Assembly: GCA_007124105.1 (NCBI GenBank)
Contig: SLFT01000054.1
Span: 1-8,662, forward strand
Source: Candidatus Hydrogenedentota bacterium
GTDB lineage: Bacteria; Hydrogenedentota; Hydrogenedentia; Hydrogenedentales; CAITNO01
DNA length: 8,662 nucleotides
Direction: 5' to 3'
The position numbers and the translations under genes were made by a program. The notes below the pieces were generated by a model that searched no databases, was not told the origin of the DNA, and saw only the letters and a list, made by a program, of their open reading frames with translations. Below, in pieces: positions 1 through 5,976 of the stretch; positions within the stretch are counted from its first letter, which is position 1, and each line of letters begins with the position of its first letter.

Positions 1-437
1 CCGTAGAGGTGAACCACGATAATGGCGCGTGTTTTCGGTGTGATGGCGGCCTCGACAGCGTCCAAATCCAGATTCCATGTATCCGGCTCAATATCCACCA
101 GGACGGGTACAGCGTTCACGTCCACACATGCAGCGGCTGTGGCCTGCCAAGTCATGACGGGAACAATTACTTCGTCGTAAGCGCCGATACCCAGCGCTTC
201 AAGCGCCAGTTGGATACCCACGGTGCCGTTGGCGCAACACAAGCCGTATTTCGCGCCTTGGTATGCGGCAAACTTCTCTGCGAATTCCCATTCAACCGGC
301 CCATCATAGGACCACCGGTTTGTTTTTGTGATCTTGGCGACCAGTTGTGCGTCCGCTGCGTCGCTGATAGGCCAACTGGCCCATTTCTTTGTTTTTCCGC
401 ATACCGCTCTACCGCCGTTAAGTGCTAACTTGGCCAT
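1..437 (-). CDS. DegT/DnrJ/EryC1/StrS-family PLP aminotransferase, N-terminal part (cut by window edge)
   Basis: The minus strand is open from 437 to the left edge (145 complete codons). Two in-frame ATGs exist at 443 and 437. AAGGAG (minus 451-446) lies only 2 nt before the first but 8 nt before the second, so 437 is preferred. The product matches the fold-type I sugar aminotransferase family: an N-terminal segment with KKWASWP (about residues 17-23), the phosphate-binding CANGT (68-72), the TWQATAAA segment (96-103) whose Trp would stack on the PLP ring, the VNAVPVLVDI strand (107-116), and VHLYG at the break. The internal-aldimine lysine and the PLP-pyridine aspartate lie beyond the window. 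Family members transfer an amino group to keto-sugars or cyclitols for cell-surface glycans or secondary metabolites. The substrate cannot be told from this part. The family call is firm. Confidence 0.93.
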   Translation of the reverse strand, partial: MAKLALNGGRAVCGKTKKWASWPISDAADAQLVAKITKTNRWSYDGPVEWEFAEKFAAYQGAKYGLCCANGTVGIQLALEALGIGAYDEVIVPVMTWQATAAACVDVNAVPVLVDIEPDTWNLDLDAVEAAITPKTRAIIVVHLY

Positions 438-491
438 TTTCATTGCTCCTTCGTTGCTTGCGCCGGTCCGTGTCGGCGCAGTGGATAAAAA

Positions 492-506
492 TTGTCTGAC
501 ATACAA
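492..506. promoter_or_regulatory. Possible 15-bp operator dyad upstream of the aminotransferase
   Basis: TTGTCTGACATACAA has seven-base arms around a central A with one mismatched pair (TTGTxTG-n-CAxACAA). It sits 55-69 nt upstream of the aminotransferase start at 437, a normal position for a repressor or activator site. No regulator is encoded in the window, and short dyads arise by chance, so this is only a candidate. Confidence 0.2.
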
Positions 507-763
507 CTGGTGTGCATCCGTGATATAGCATGGCCGTAAATCTTTTGTGCGAAAGGGAAACGGACTTGTTGATACCAAGGATGCGCTACGCCATAGTATA
601 GCCCTTTTGTGGCGCACTTCGCAAAGAAGGCATCCCCTGTTTTTTCATGAATGGCAACGCTTGACTCGTATACGCCGCGAATTGTCGGTGGGGTGGAAAG
701 GTTGTATTGACAAGTACACCAGGCCTCTGTGCATGTGTCGGATGCCCAGACCATGGCGATTAT

Positions 764-792
764 TTCACAAGGCGGCAGCAATGTTGTATAAT
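764..792 (+). promoter_or_regulatory. Sigma-70-type promoter for the GH36-like/UbiB genes
   Basis: A -35 box TTCACA (764-769, 5 of 6 to consensus) is followed by a 17-nt spacer and a perfect -10 box TATAAT (787-792). Transcription would begin near 799, giving a leader of about 78 nt before the ATG at 877. Confidence 0.65.
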
Positions 793-876
793 ACGCATAC
801 GCGACGCAAGTCCTGTCGCATTATATTTGTTGGATTTAGAAACATTTCGGTACTACAACGGGAGTGATTTAATACG

Positions 877-3054
877 ATGAGAAAAACGCATAGTTATGGC
901 GCTATATTACTATTAAGTATATTTTTTGCCGGGGCGCTGTGGAGCGCTGCCGCGCACTCGGAAGCGCAGGAACGACTGCCGTGGACATTGCGTGAACATT
1001 ACACGTTTGGGGGCGAGTTATTGCGCATGGATTACGCCAAGGACAATGCTGAATGGCGGGTCAAGCTGTATGAAATAGATAGCGAACAGGCGCGGATGCA
1101 TCCCGATGTAATAGTCCGTGATGTTGGCTTTACCATCGAATTGGGCGACGGGCGCATCATCACAAACGACATGCTTGGCGATGGGGGGGAGACGTTTTTC
1201 GAGCGCGAGTCATTTACCTCGGAATTTTTTGGAGAAGGGACAAAATTTTCCGTGAGATTTATGCCGTATGACGGCCTTGCCGTGGAGCACAAAATCTCAC
1301 GATTCAGGGGCTGGAATTTTCTTCTCATTAGCGTTGCAGTAACCAATATCAGTGACGCGCCGATTACCGTGACGCGTATACGGCCGGCCATTTTTGCGTC
1401 AGGCGCCATCTCCGGATTGAGCGCCAATGCGCAGGTACACACCCGCAATATGGTATTTCGCGGCGGTTACCCTGTCTTTACGCGTGATGGCGCGGCCGCC
1501 ACCATGCGAATGCATGATCCCGAGCGGAATGTGAGTATGGCCCTTGGCATATTGCCTTCGGGCATGGCGGAAAGTGTAGTTGACATTCAAGGCGGCGCGG
1601 GCGCCTGGCAAGGGCGCATTGAAACGTCTTTTGCTCCGGGCGCCGTTGTCGCCTCGGGGGCTACACTGGAATCTGATCCCATCTGGTTCTGTATGGATAT
1701 GTCGCAGGTAATTGCTGACGCGCAGTATGCCTGGCTATTGCGGTATTACTGTCGCGGTGAATCTCAGCGCAACGCGCCGCGCGCCTGGGTAACCATTCCC
1801 GATACAGCGGGATTATCGGTTTTGCTTCAGGAGGCGGAACGAGCGCGTTCGATGGGCATCACGCACGCGCTTATCCCTGGCAATTGGGAGGGGCGTCCTG
1901 GAACGTTTGAGGGCGGCCCGCCCCAGTACCCGCGTAATATTGGCGGCGCCGCGCGCTCGTTGCGCGATGCGGGCGTTACCCCTGGTATAACAATAGACCC
2001 GCTGCTGGCGGATAGCAGTTCCGGTGATTGGCGCGCGCAGAGTGCCGATGGCCGCAACTGGACAAACCTGAGCGCGGAAGCGGGGCGCGCCTTTGCGCGG
2101 GATCGGATTCGCGGCCTGATCTCCGATGGATTCGGCCTCATCGCGATAGAAAAGTCTCATATTCCTGATGAGGTGTTGCAGGCCTTTAACATGACCCGCG
2201 GCCAGGCCGATACGCTGGCGTTTGACGTGGCTAATGACGCCGTAGCGGGCGCGAATGTCGCCGTGCTCCCCACATCGGAGGCGCACCTTTCACTTGCGCG
2301 CGATGAATGGCTTGCGGCCGCCGGGGCTGTAGCGCGCCTGGGTGAATATGATATCGGTACGGCGGCGGTACAACTGCGAATCGGCGGGGACGCATCCCTT
2401 GACGCGGAAACAACCCTTGCGATGCGGTTTTGGCGTGGGCCAATAGAATTTGTTGGCGCGCCGCCGCGTTCTCTGCAATCGGAAATGGGCGTCTTATTGG
2501 GCGGACGTCCGCTGGTTGCGCGACCGCAGGACACCGAGCGTAAGAGTCCTCTCACATGGCTTTTGCGCAGCAGCAATACGTCCATCGGCTATATTGGCGC
2601 TAGTGTTCTGTCCTTTTCCGGCGCTGCGCCCTGGCAAATAAGCGGCGCAGAGACGTTTGGGGGTGAGGCGGCGCCCACGCTGCTGTGGCGTCCGGAACAG
2701 GATAAGCCAATCGAAGTGACAGACGGCGTTATCAGTGCGGCTCCGCGCTTTTCAACGCATGGGCTGCTTGGCGACGCCGCACAGCCGCTTTTCGCCGGCA
2801 CCACCGAAGAAATAACGTTGGGACTCGACCGGTTGCGTCGGCTGGATTGGGACGCCGCGCGTGGTACGCTCACGGGACAAATCGAAGCGGCGCCAGGCGT
2901 TTCATCCGCCTTTTTTCTGATGCCTTCTCACCTGACGCTTCGCGCGGCGCGTGTTGGCTCCCGTCAGGTGCGGCCGGTAGTCGAGGGGCGCTGGATTCTG
3001 TTGCCGCTGGATGCATCGGGCGGCGCATTTGAATTGGAGTTTGCGGCGCGATAA
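877..3054 (+). CDS. Exported GH36/alpha-galactosidase-like protein with altered active-site motifs
   Basis: The protein has 725 residues. GGGAG at 860-864 lies 12 nt before the ATG, a rather long spacing. Residues 1-30 form a signal peptide: basic start, hydrophobic core AILLLSIFFAGALW (9-22), and Ala-rich cleavage region. The layout fits GH36: a beta-sandwich (about 35-290), a TIM barrel (about 300-560) and a C-terminal beta domain (about 570-725). The barrel keeps the family's spacing: W304, ERARSMGITHALIPGNWEG, then YPRNIGG, GVTPGITIDP (366-375) and DGFGLIAIEKSHI (417-429). Two signature sites differ. The usual DDGW substrate-binding motif reads PGNW (334-337). The segment that normally reads KWDxN, holding the nucleophile Asp, reads AIEKS, placing E425 there. 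No SCxGGG-like acid/base segment is visible. It may be a divergent glycosidase or a non-catalytic carbohydrate-binding relative acting outside the cytoplasm. The family call comes from motif and layout reading and is moderate; activity is unknown. Confidence 0.85.
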   Translation: MRKTHSYGAILLLSIFFAGALWSAAAHSEAQERLPWTLREHYTFGGELLRMDYAKDNAEWRVKLYEIDSEQARMHPDVIVRDVGFTIELGDGRIITNDMLGDGGETFFERESFTSEFFGEGTKFSVRFMPYDGLAVEHKISRFRGWNFLLISVAVTNISDAPITVTRIRPAIFASGAISGLSANAQVHTRNMVFRGGYPVFTRDGAAATMRMHDPERNVSMALGILPSGMAESVVDIQGGAGAWQGRIETSFAPGAVVASGATLESDPIWFCMDMSQVIADAQYAWLLRYYCRGESQRNAPRAWVTIPDTAGLSVLLQEAERARSMGITHALIPGNWEGRPGTFEGGPPQYPRNIGGAARSLRDAGVTPGITIDPLLADSSSGDWRAQSADGRNWTNLSAEAGRAFARDRIRGLISDGFGLIAIEKSHIPDEVLQAFNMTRGQADTLAFDVANDAVAGANVAVLPTSEAHLSLARDEWLAAAGAVARLGEYDIGTAAVQLRIGGDASLDAETTLAMRFWRGPIEFVGAPPRSLQSEMGVLLGGRPLVARPQDTERKSPLTWLLRSSNTSIGYIGASVLSFSGAAPWQISGAETFGGEAAPTLLWRPEQDKPIEVTDGVISAAPRFSTHGLLGDAAQPLFAGTTEEITLGLDRLRRLDWDAARGTLTGQIEAAPGVSSAFFLMPSHLTLRAARVGSRQVRPVVEGRWILLPLDASGGAFELEFAAR

Positions 3055-3111
3055 ACATTGAGGACATCCGGACGGACAGTTCAATGCGCGCATAAAAAAA
3101 CAGGACGGGCA

Positions 3112-4446
3112 ATGGCCTACACGAAAATTGGCAAACACACGGTAAATGCTGTACGGTTCGTGGAGATTGTGCAGGTGTTTGTCCGACACGGTTTCGCCGA
3201 TCTGGTACAGCGCGCTGGATTGCACAAAGGATTTCCCGGCAAACTGCTGCGTGGCATGCGGATTATGCGTACGCCCGCGGGCGAACCGGCTACTTTCGGC
3301 AGCCGGTTGCAAGCGGCGCTAACTGAATTGGGACCTACCTTTATCAAACTGGGGCAGGTTCTGAGTACGCGTCCAGACCTTGTAGGCCATCGCATAGCGA
3401 AAGAACTGACTGGGCTGCAAGACAAAGTTGCGCCCGTGTCTTTTGACGCCATACGGCCTGTTATCGAGGGTGAGTTGGGCGCGCCGCTTGAAAGGCTGTT
3501 TTCCTCTATTGAGCATACGCCTGTTGCGTCCGCCTCGTTAAGCCAGGTATACCGAGCTACACTGCCCAGCGGCGAGATTGTCGCGGTGAAGGTACAGCGC
3601 CCGGACATTGAAAGCGTCATAGAGTCCGATATCAGTCTGATGGATACCGTAGCTGAGTGGATAACGGACCATTTAGACGAACAGCGCATGCTTGATCCAT
3701 CGGGCATCGTCGAGGAATTCGCGCGTTCCATTAGACGTGAATTGGATTTCGAGATCGAAGCGCGCATCGCCCAACAGTTTGCCGCGAACTTTGAGGACGA
3801 CCCCCATGTCGTTATCCCGAAACCGTTTCATAGTCATTGCGCGCGTCATGTATTGACCCTGGAATGGATTGATGGCGTTCCCGTTGACGAACTGGATGTT
3901 TATGGGGAACGCAATTCAGAGCCGGAAGAAGTGGCGCGCATCGGCTGCCAGGCCCTGTGTAAGATGGTATTCGAGCATTATCTATTTCACGCCGACCCGC
4001 ATCCGGGCAATATCTTTCTTCTCAGGGACAACCGGCTGGCCTTCCTTGATCTGGGCATGTCCGGGCATCTTGAGCCGGCGGATGTGCAGGCCTTGTCTGA
4101 TTTGTTTCTCTCCGTTTTTAACACGGATTCAGAAGCGTGCCTTGAAGCGGTGTTGCGGTTGAGCGCAAACGATGAGCCTGAGAACCGCACGCTGCTGGCG
4201 CACGAAATCGCGGAATACGTCGCTTTCGAGGCGCGCGTGATTATTGGCGGCGGACAAATTGCGCGGGGTATTGAACTTGCCGTGCAAATCATGCGGCGCC
4301 ATAACCTGGAACTGGCGCCTCGGTTTTCTTTGCTCCTGAAGGCCCTTGCCACAATCGAGATTGTGGGCCGAGAACTTGATCCCAAAATGGACATGACCTC
4401 TGTTATTCAGCCTTACATAGAAGACCTGATGAGGAGTCGGTATTAG
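3112..4446 (+). CDS. ubiB: UbiB/AarF (ABC1) family atypical kinase, kinase-domain part ending at an in-frame TAG
   Basis: The preferred start is ATG 3112, with AGGAC 6 nt upstream; an in-frame TTG at 3058 has no ribosome site. The 444-residue product has the hallmarks of the family: KLGQ (79-82, the KxGQ motif), a modified Ala-rich nucleotide loop VASASLSQVYR (138-148), the lysine in VAVKVQRP (K160), ELDFEIEA (210-217), the catalytic HADPHPGN (293-300) and metal-binding DLG (313-315, where DFG is usual). In known members this ATPase supports ubiquinone or other prenyl-lipid metabolism at the membrane. Family members are usually about 550 residues and end in two membrane helices. Here TAG 4444-4446 stops translation before that tail, which continues in the same frame immediately afterwards. 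The gene begins 57 nt after the GH36-like stop with no terminator between, so the two are probably co-transcribed. The prenyl-lipid role is inferred from the family only. Confidence 0.93.
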   Translation: MAYTKIGKHTVNAVRFVEIVQVFVRHGFADLVQRAGLHKGFPGKLLRGMRIMRTPAGEPATFGSRLQAALTELGPTFIKLGQVLSTRPDLVGHRIAKELTGLQDKVAPVSFDAIRPVIEGELGAPLERLFSSIEHTPVASASLSQVYRATLPSGEIVAVKVQRPDIESVIESDISLMDTVAEWITDHLDEQRMLDPSGIVEEFARSIRRELDFEIEARIAQQFAANFEDDPHVVIPKPFHSHCARHVLTLEWIDGVPVDELDVYGERNSEPEEVARIGCQALCKMVFEHYLFHADPHPGNIFLLRDNRLAFLDLGMSGHLEPADVQALSDLFLSVFNTDSEACLEAVLRLSANDEPENRTLLAHEIAEYVAFEARVIIGGGQIARGIELAVQIMRRHNLELAPRFSLLLKALATIEIVGRELDPKMDMTSVIQPYIEDLMRSRY

Positions 4447-4449
4447 ACG

Positions 4450-4785
4450 ATGAATATAGTGAAGGAAATGAAGATACACGCGAACGGATATTTGCGGCTG
4501 AGCCGACAGGCGCCTTCAGATGTGGCACATCTGCTGCGACAATTGCGTTCGGGAAAAATGAAGGTGCATGTTCACCACGAGCACCTCGACAAGATGGCGG
4601 CCACCATAGACAACGCCAGTAAACGCAATGCCGTGGCAGTAGTTATCGCCGCGCTGATTGTCGGTTCGAGCCTGCTTATCAGTACCGACACGGCACTGGC
4701 AAGGCTTGGCGTTTTTGGTTATATTACCGCTGGCGTCCTGGGCGTTATCCTGATCATATCAATTCTATGGGGAAGGGACCAGTAA
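4450..4785 (+). CDS. UbiB C-terminal membrane tail, separate frame after the TAG
   Basis: This 111-codon frame is in the same register as the kinase part and starts 3 nt after its TAG (TAG-ACG-ATG). GAGGAG at 4431-4436, inside the end of the kinase gene, lies 13 nt before the ATG and could support coupled reinitiation. The sequence matches the usual end of UbiB/AarF proteins: an amphipathic linker, RSGKMKVHVHHEHLDKM (about 33-49), a first membrane helix (about 60-77), and a second (about 87-107) ending ISILWGRDQ. Kinase part, TAG codon and tail together make 557 codons, the normal length for an undivided UbiB. Either it is made as a separate membrane subunit, or TAG is read through, or the allele (or the sequence read) is broken. 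It has no likely function alone other than anchoring the kinase domain. Confidence 0.75.
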   Translation: MNIVKEMKIHANGYLRLSRQAPSDVAHLLRQLRSGKMKVHVHHEHLDKMAATIDNASKRNAVAVVIAALIVGSSLLISTDTALARLGVFGYITAGVLGVILIISILWGRDQ

Positions 4786-4814
4786 CACCAGCACAGTCCA
4801 GTAAAGCGAAAAGT

Positions 4815-4856
4815 AAAAAAAATCCGGCTACGTTTGAACGTCAGCCGGATTTTTTG
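4815..4856. terminator. Bidirectional rho-independent terminator
   Basis: AATCCGGCT (4821-4829) pairs with AGCCGGATT (4843-4851). The stem is continued by ACGT/ACGT (4830-4833 with 4838-4841) around a TTGA loop, with one bulged C at 4842. It is flanked by an A-run (4815-4822) and a T-run (4850-4855), so it can end transcription in both directions. It lies 30 nt after the UbiB tail stop and would close the plus-strand transcript. Confidence 0.92.
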
Positions 4857-4881
4857 TTACACGGTTTCTTTTTTTTGCCAG

Positions 4882-4924
4882 AAAAAAAAGGGGGAGATGT
4901 CGGGAGGGGGGGCCCGACATCTCC
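4882..4924 (-). terminator. Rho-independent terminator ending the second repeat copy
   Basis: On the minus strand a perfect 12-bp stem, GGAGATGTCGGG with CCCGACATCTCC (4924-4913 with 4904-4893), encloses an 8-nt loop of seven Cs and a T. It is followed by CCC and eight Ts (4889-4882). It acts leftward only. Confidence 0.82.
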
Positions 4925-4967
4925 GGTGAGGTGTTTTGGCTCTGAGGGGGAACAGAGCGTTGCAGAG
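4882..4967 (-). ncRNA. Candidate structured small RNA, second copy (minus strand)
   Basis: Read on the minus strand: CTCTGCAACGCTCTG, a 6-bp hairpin (4958-4953 with 4944-4939) with loop TTCCCCCT, linker CAAAA, the conserved CACCTCACC (4933-4925), then a perfect 12-bp hairpin (4924-4913 with 4904-4893) with loop CCCCCCCT, followed by CCC and eight Ts. The two C-rich loops separated by a short linker, with a terminator at the end, recall the actinobacterial 6C RNA and the C-rich sibling sRNAs of other bacteria. I claim no homology. There is no room for its own promoter between the T-tract of the first copy and this copy, so it is probably made by read-through or processing. An alternative reading is a back-up terminator. 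Confidence 0.5.
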
Positions 4968-4968
4968 G

Positions 4969-5061
4969 AAAAAAAGGAAAAAGGTGGAGATGCCGAGAGG
5001 GGGCGGCCCGGCATCTCCGGTGAGGTGCGTTTGCTCTAATGGGCGTCAGAGCATCGCAGAG
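4969..5061 (-). ncRNA. Candidate structured small RNA, first copy (minus strand)
   Basis: Read on the minus strand this unit has, in order, CTCTGCGATGCTCT, a 6-bp hairpin (5053-5048 with 5037-5032) with loop GACGCCCATT, a single-stranded CACCTCACC (5027-5019), then a 10-bp hairpin (5018-5009 with 4995-4986) with loop GGCCGCCCCCTCT, followed by ACC and T-tracts of 5 and 7. The final hairpin plus T-tract is a rho-independent terminator, which fixes the direction as minus. CACCTC equals part of the 16S anti-Shine-Dalgarno tail and, with the C-rich loop, could pair with ribosome-binding sites. No convincing promoter was found just upstream (5062-5200). It could instead be a terminator or attenuator at the end of a longer transcript. 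Confidence 0.5.
4978..5018 (-). terminator. Rho-independent terminator ending the first repeat copy
   Basis: On the minus strand GGAGATGCCG (5018-5009 side) pairs with CGGCATCTCC in a perfect 10-bp stem around a 13-nt C-rich loop. It is followed by ACC and TTTTT (4982-4978), then CC and seven more Ts. It acts leftward only. Confidence 0.75.
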
Positions 5062-5270
5062 ACCTGTGTGTTACGTTCTTGAAACAAAACTCAGTCGAGG
5101 ATGTACGGCCACGGATGGCCGACAAAACAACGAACCATTAACCCGGAACCAAAAATTGTCATCCCAAGATAACCGGGGTGTTCCTCTAGTCCTTTACCCT
5201 CATGATTCAATTATCAACTAAGCGGTCAGCAATAGACGTCACTTACTAATACAAAGCGTCACGCAACCTG

Positions 5271-5729
5271 TTACACGAGTTCGATAACATCAATGCTTCT
5301 CAACACACCACCATCATCATCATCATCATCACCACCACTATTTCGTAAAGGCTGCCTGCAATCTATACCTATTATATACGAAATGAACCGGAATTGCAAC
5401 ATGTCAATACTTGGTTTAAGAGAGATACGAGATATAAGCGACATTCGCTGACTTGAGTATTTGTATACAACTATGGAATCTGCCTTCAGTGAGATTAGTG
5501 TTTGGCAACATATTGGTACTAAATGAAATAGTCTGGCGACCGTGTGCGCTGCTGGTTGCAGACATGTTGAACGTTCATGTCGTTGTGTCTGGACACGATA
5601 TGAATGATTGCCTTTCAATGCGTTTCCCAGTCGCAAAAAAAGGGTTTGAAGTAGTAGGTTTACGTTCGCTGCGGCGCATTCGTATGTGATCTGGATCACA
5701 AACACGCCCGCTCCGGCTAGCTGGTACAT
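5271..5729 (-). CDS. Doubtful hypothetical ORF containing an Asp tract
   Basis: An open frame of 152 codons whose microsatellite section encodes GGDDDDDDGG near the C-terminus (about residues 133-142). Its ATG at 5729 has no Shine-Dalgarno sequence. The composition (scattered Cys, Ser and Arg, no domain, no signal peptide) resembles translated non-coding DNA. It overlaps the end of an equally unconvincing 86-codon frame whose ATG overlaps the stop of the FmdB-like gene (TAATG at 5979-5975). Listed only because its length is somewhat unexpected in AT-richer DNA. Confidence 0.12.
   Translation of the reverse strand: MYQLAGAGVFVIQITYECAAANVNLLLQTLFLRLGNALKGNHSYRVQTQRHERSTCLQPAAHTVARLFHLVPICCQTLISLKADSIVVYKYSSQRMSLISRISLKPSIDMLQFRFISYIIGIDCRQPLRNSGGDDDDDDGGVLRSIDVIELV
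5306..5338. repeat. CAC/CAT trinucleotide microsatellite
   Basis: Eleven uninterrupted triplets read CAC x2, CAT x6, CAC x3. In one plus frame this would encode polyhistidine, but that frame has a TAA at 5285-5287 and no ATG, GTG or TTG start before the tract, so it is not a his-type leader peptide. The tract could vary in length by slippage. Confidence 0.85.
5685..5700. promoter_or_regulatory. CRP/FNR-family-type palindrome
   Basis: TGTGATCTGGATCACA has perfect TGTGA-N6-TCACA half-sites and differs from the ideal E. coli CRP core (TGTGATCTAGATCACA) at one base. An A flanks each side. No convincing gene start lies at a usual activator distance on either strand, so the target is unknown. As RNA it would form a 6-bp hairpin with a CTGG loop. 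Confidence 0.45.
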
Positions 5730-5976
5730 GCGGGGTATGCGTATTGTCGTTGATGAATAAGCATTTTACATGCTGTGCATGGCAATTCTCGAACAGGGCT
5801 GGTAGACAGGGAACGATGAGCCCATATCGTCAAGACGCTCAGATACGAATTGCATTGTTCAGATACGCAGAGCTTGGATAAAAGGCCGAACAGGAATTTA
5901 CGAGGAGTCAATACCTGTTGCGCGTCGCACCGTGCGAACGCCGTTTTGACTGGGCTTGTCGGAATATCGTGGAACA

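Larger units (their letters stand above)
438..876. other. Divergent intergenic region without a supported gene
   Basis: This stretch separates the leftward aminotransferase from the rightward exported protein. Overlapping open frames exist on both strands (about 106 codons plus, 113 codons minus), but neither has a Shine-Dalgarno sequence, a recognisable motif or convincing protein composition. The region holds a sigma-70-type promoter for the rightward gene (764-792) and a dyad near the aminotransferase start (492-506). A small GCGAC/GTCGC hairpin at 801-819 lies in the presumed 5' leader and has no T-tract. I found no clear promoter for the aminotransferase. Confidence 0.6.
4882..5061 (-). 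repeat. Tandem duplication of a ~93-bp two-hairpin unit
   Basis: Two head-to-tail copies, about 4882-4967 and 4969-5061, align at an offset of 93-94 bp. They share an identical 16-nt block (plus strand CATCTCCGGTGAGGTG at 4918-4933 and 5012-5027) and a near-identical block (AGAGCRTYGCAGAG at 4954-4967 and 5048-5061). Loops and T-tracts have diverged but stems are kept. The eighth pair of the large stem is T-A in one copy (4900/4917) and C-G in the other (4993/5011), a compensatory change that points to selection for structure. Confidence 0.88.
5062..5976. other. AT-richer gene-poor region
   Basis: No gene is recognisable in about 0.9 kb, and base composition is well below the neighbouring genes in GC. 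It contains a hairpin (CGGCCA/TGGCCG around CGGA, 5106-5121, extended by TGT/ACA with one bulged A), a CAT/CAC microsatellite (5306-5338), a dyad TGTTA-N11-TAACA (5269-5289), a CRP-like palindrome (5685-5700), and two TCAGATACG copies 20 bp apart (5839-5847 and 5859-5867). Two minus-strand open frames (5977-5717 and 5729-5271) are chained but look like chance. It could be a leader for the minus-strand RNAs at 5061-4882, a decayed gene, or an insertion scar. Confidence 0.5.

Noticed and set aside
440..781. Minus-strand open frame of 113 codons upstream of the aminotransferase
   Set aside because: No ribosome site, no motif, and it lies opposite a promoter region; composition looks non-coding.
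547..867. Plus-strand open frame of 106 codons before the GH36-like gene
   Set aside because: It runs through the promoter at 764-792, has no Shine-Dalgarno sequence and no recognisable family.
3058..3111. TTG at 3058 as the UbiB start
   Set aside because: It has no ribosome site and adds an 18-residue non-conserved extension; ATG 3112 has AGGAC at ideal spacing.
4882..5061. Reading the repeats on the plus strand as CsrB-like RNA with GGA/G-rich loops
   Set aside because: T-tracts follow the large hairpins only on the minus strand, which fixes direction; the terminator at 4855 would also block plus-strand entry from ubiB.
5293..5452. Possible histidine-leader peptide at the CAT/CAC tract
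   Set aside because: The polyhistidine frame has an upstream TAA and no start codon; the ATG at 5293 reads the tract as Ser/Pro, and no his gene follows.
5911..5934. Reading IPVARRTV in one plus frame, resembling the start of the RpoN box
   Set aside because: The rest of the RpoN box (AKYRE) does not follow, the frame ends soon after, and no other sigma-54 segments appear upstream in any frame; judged chance.
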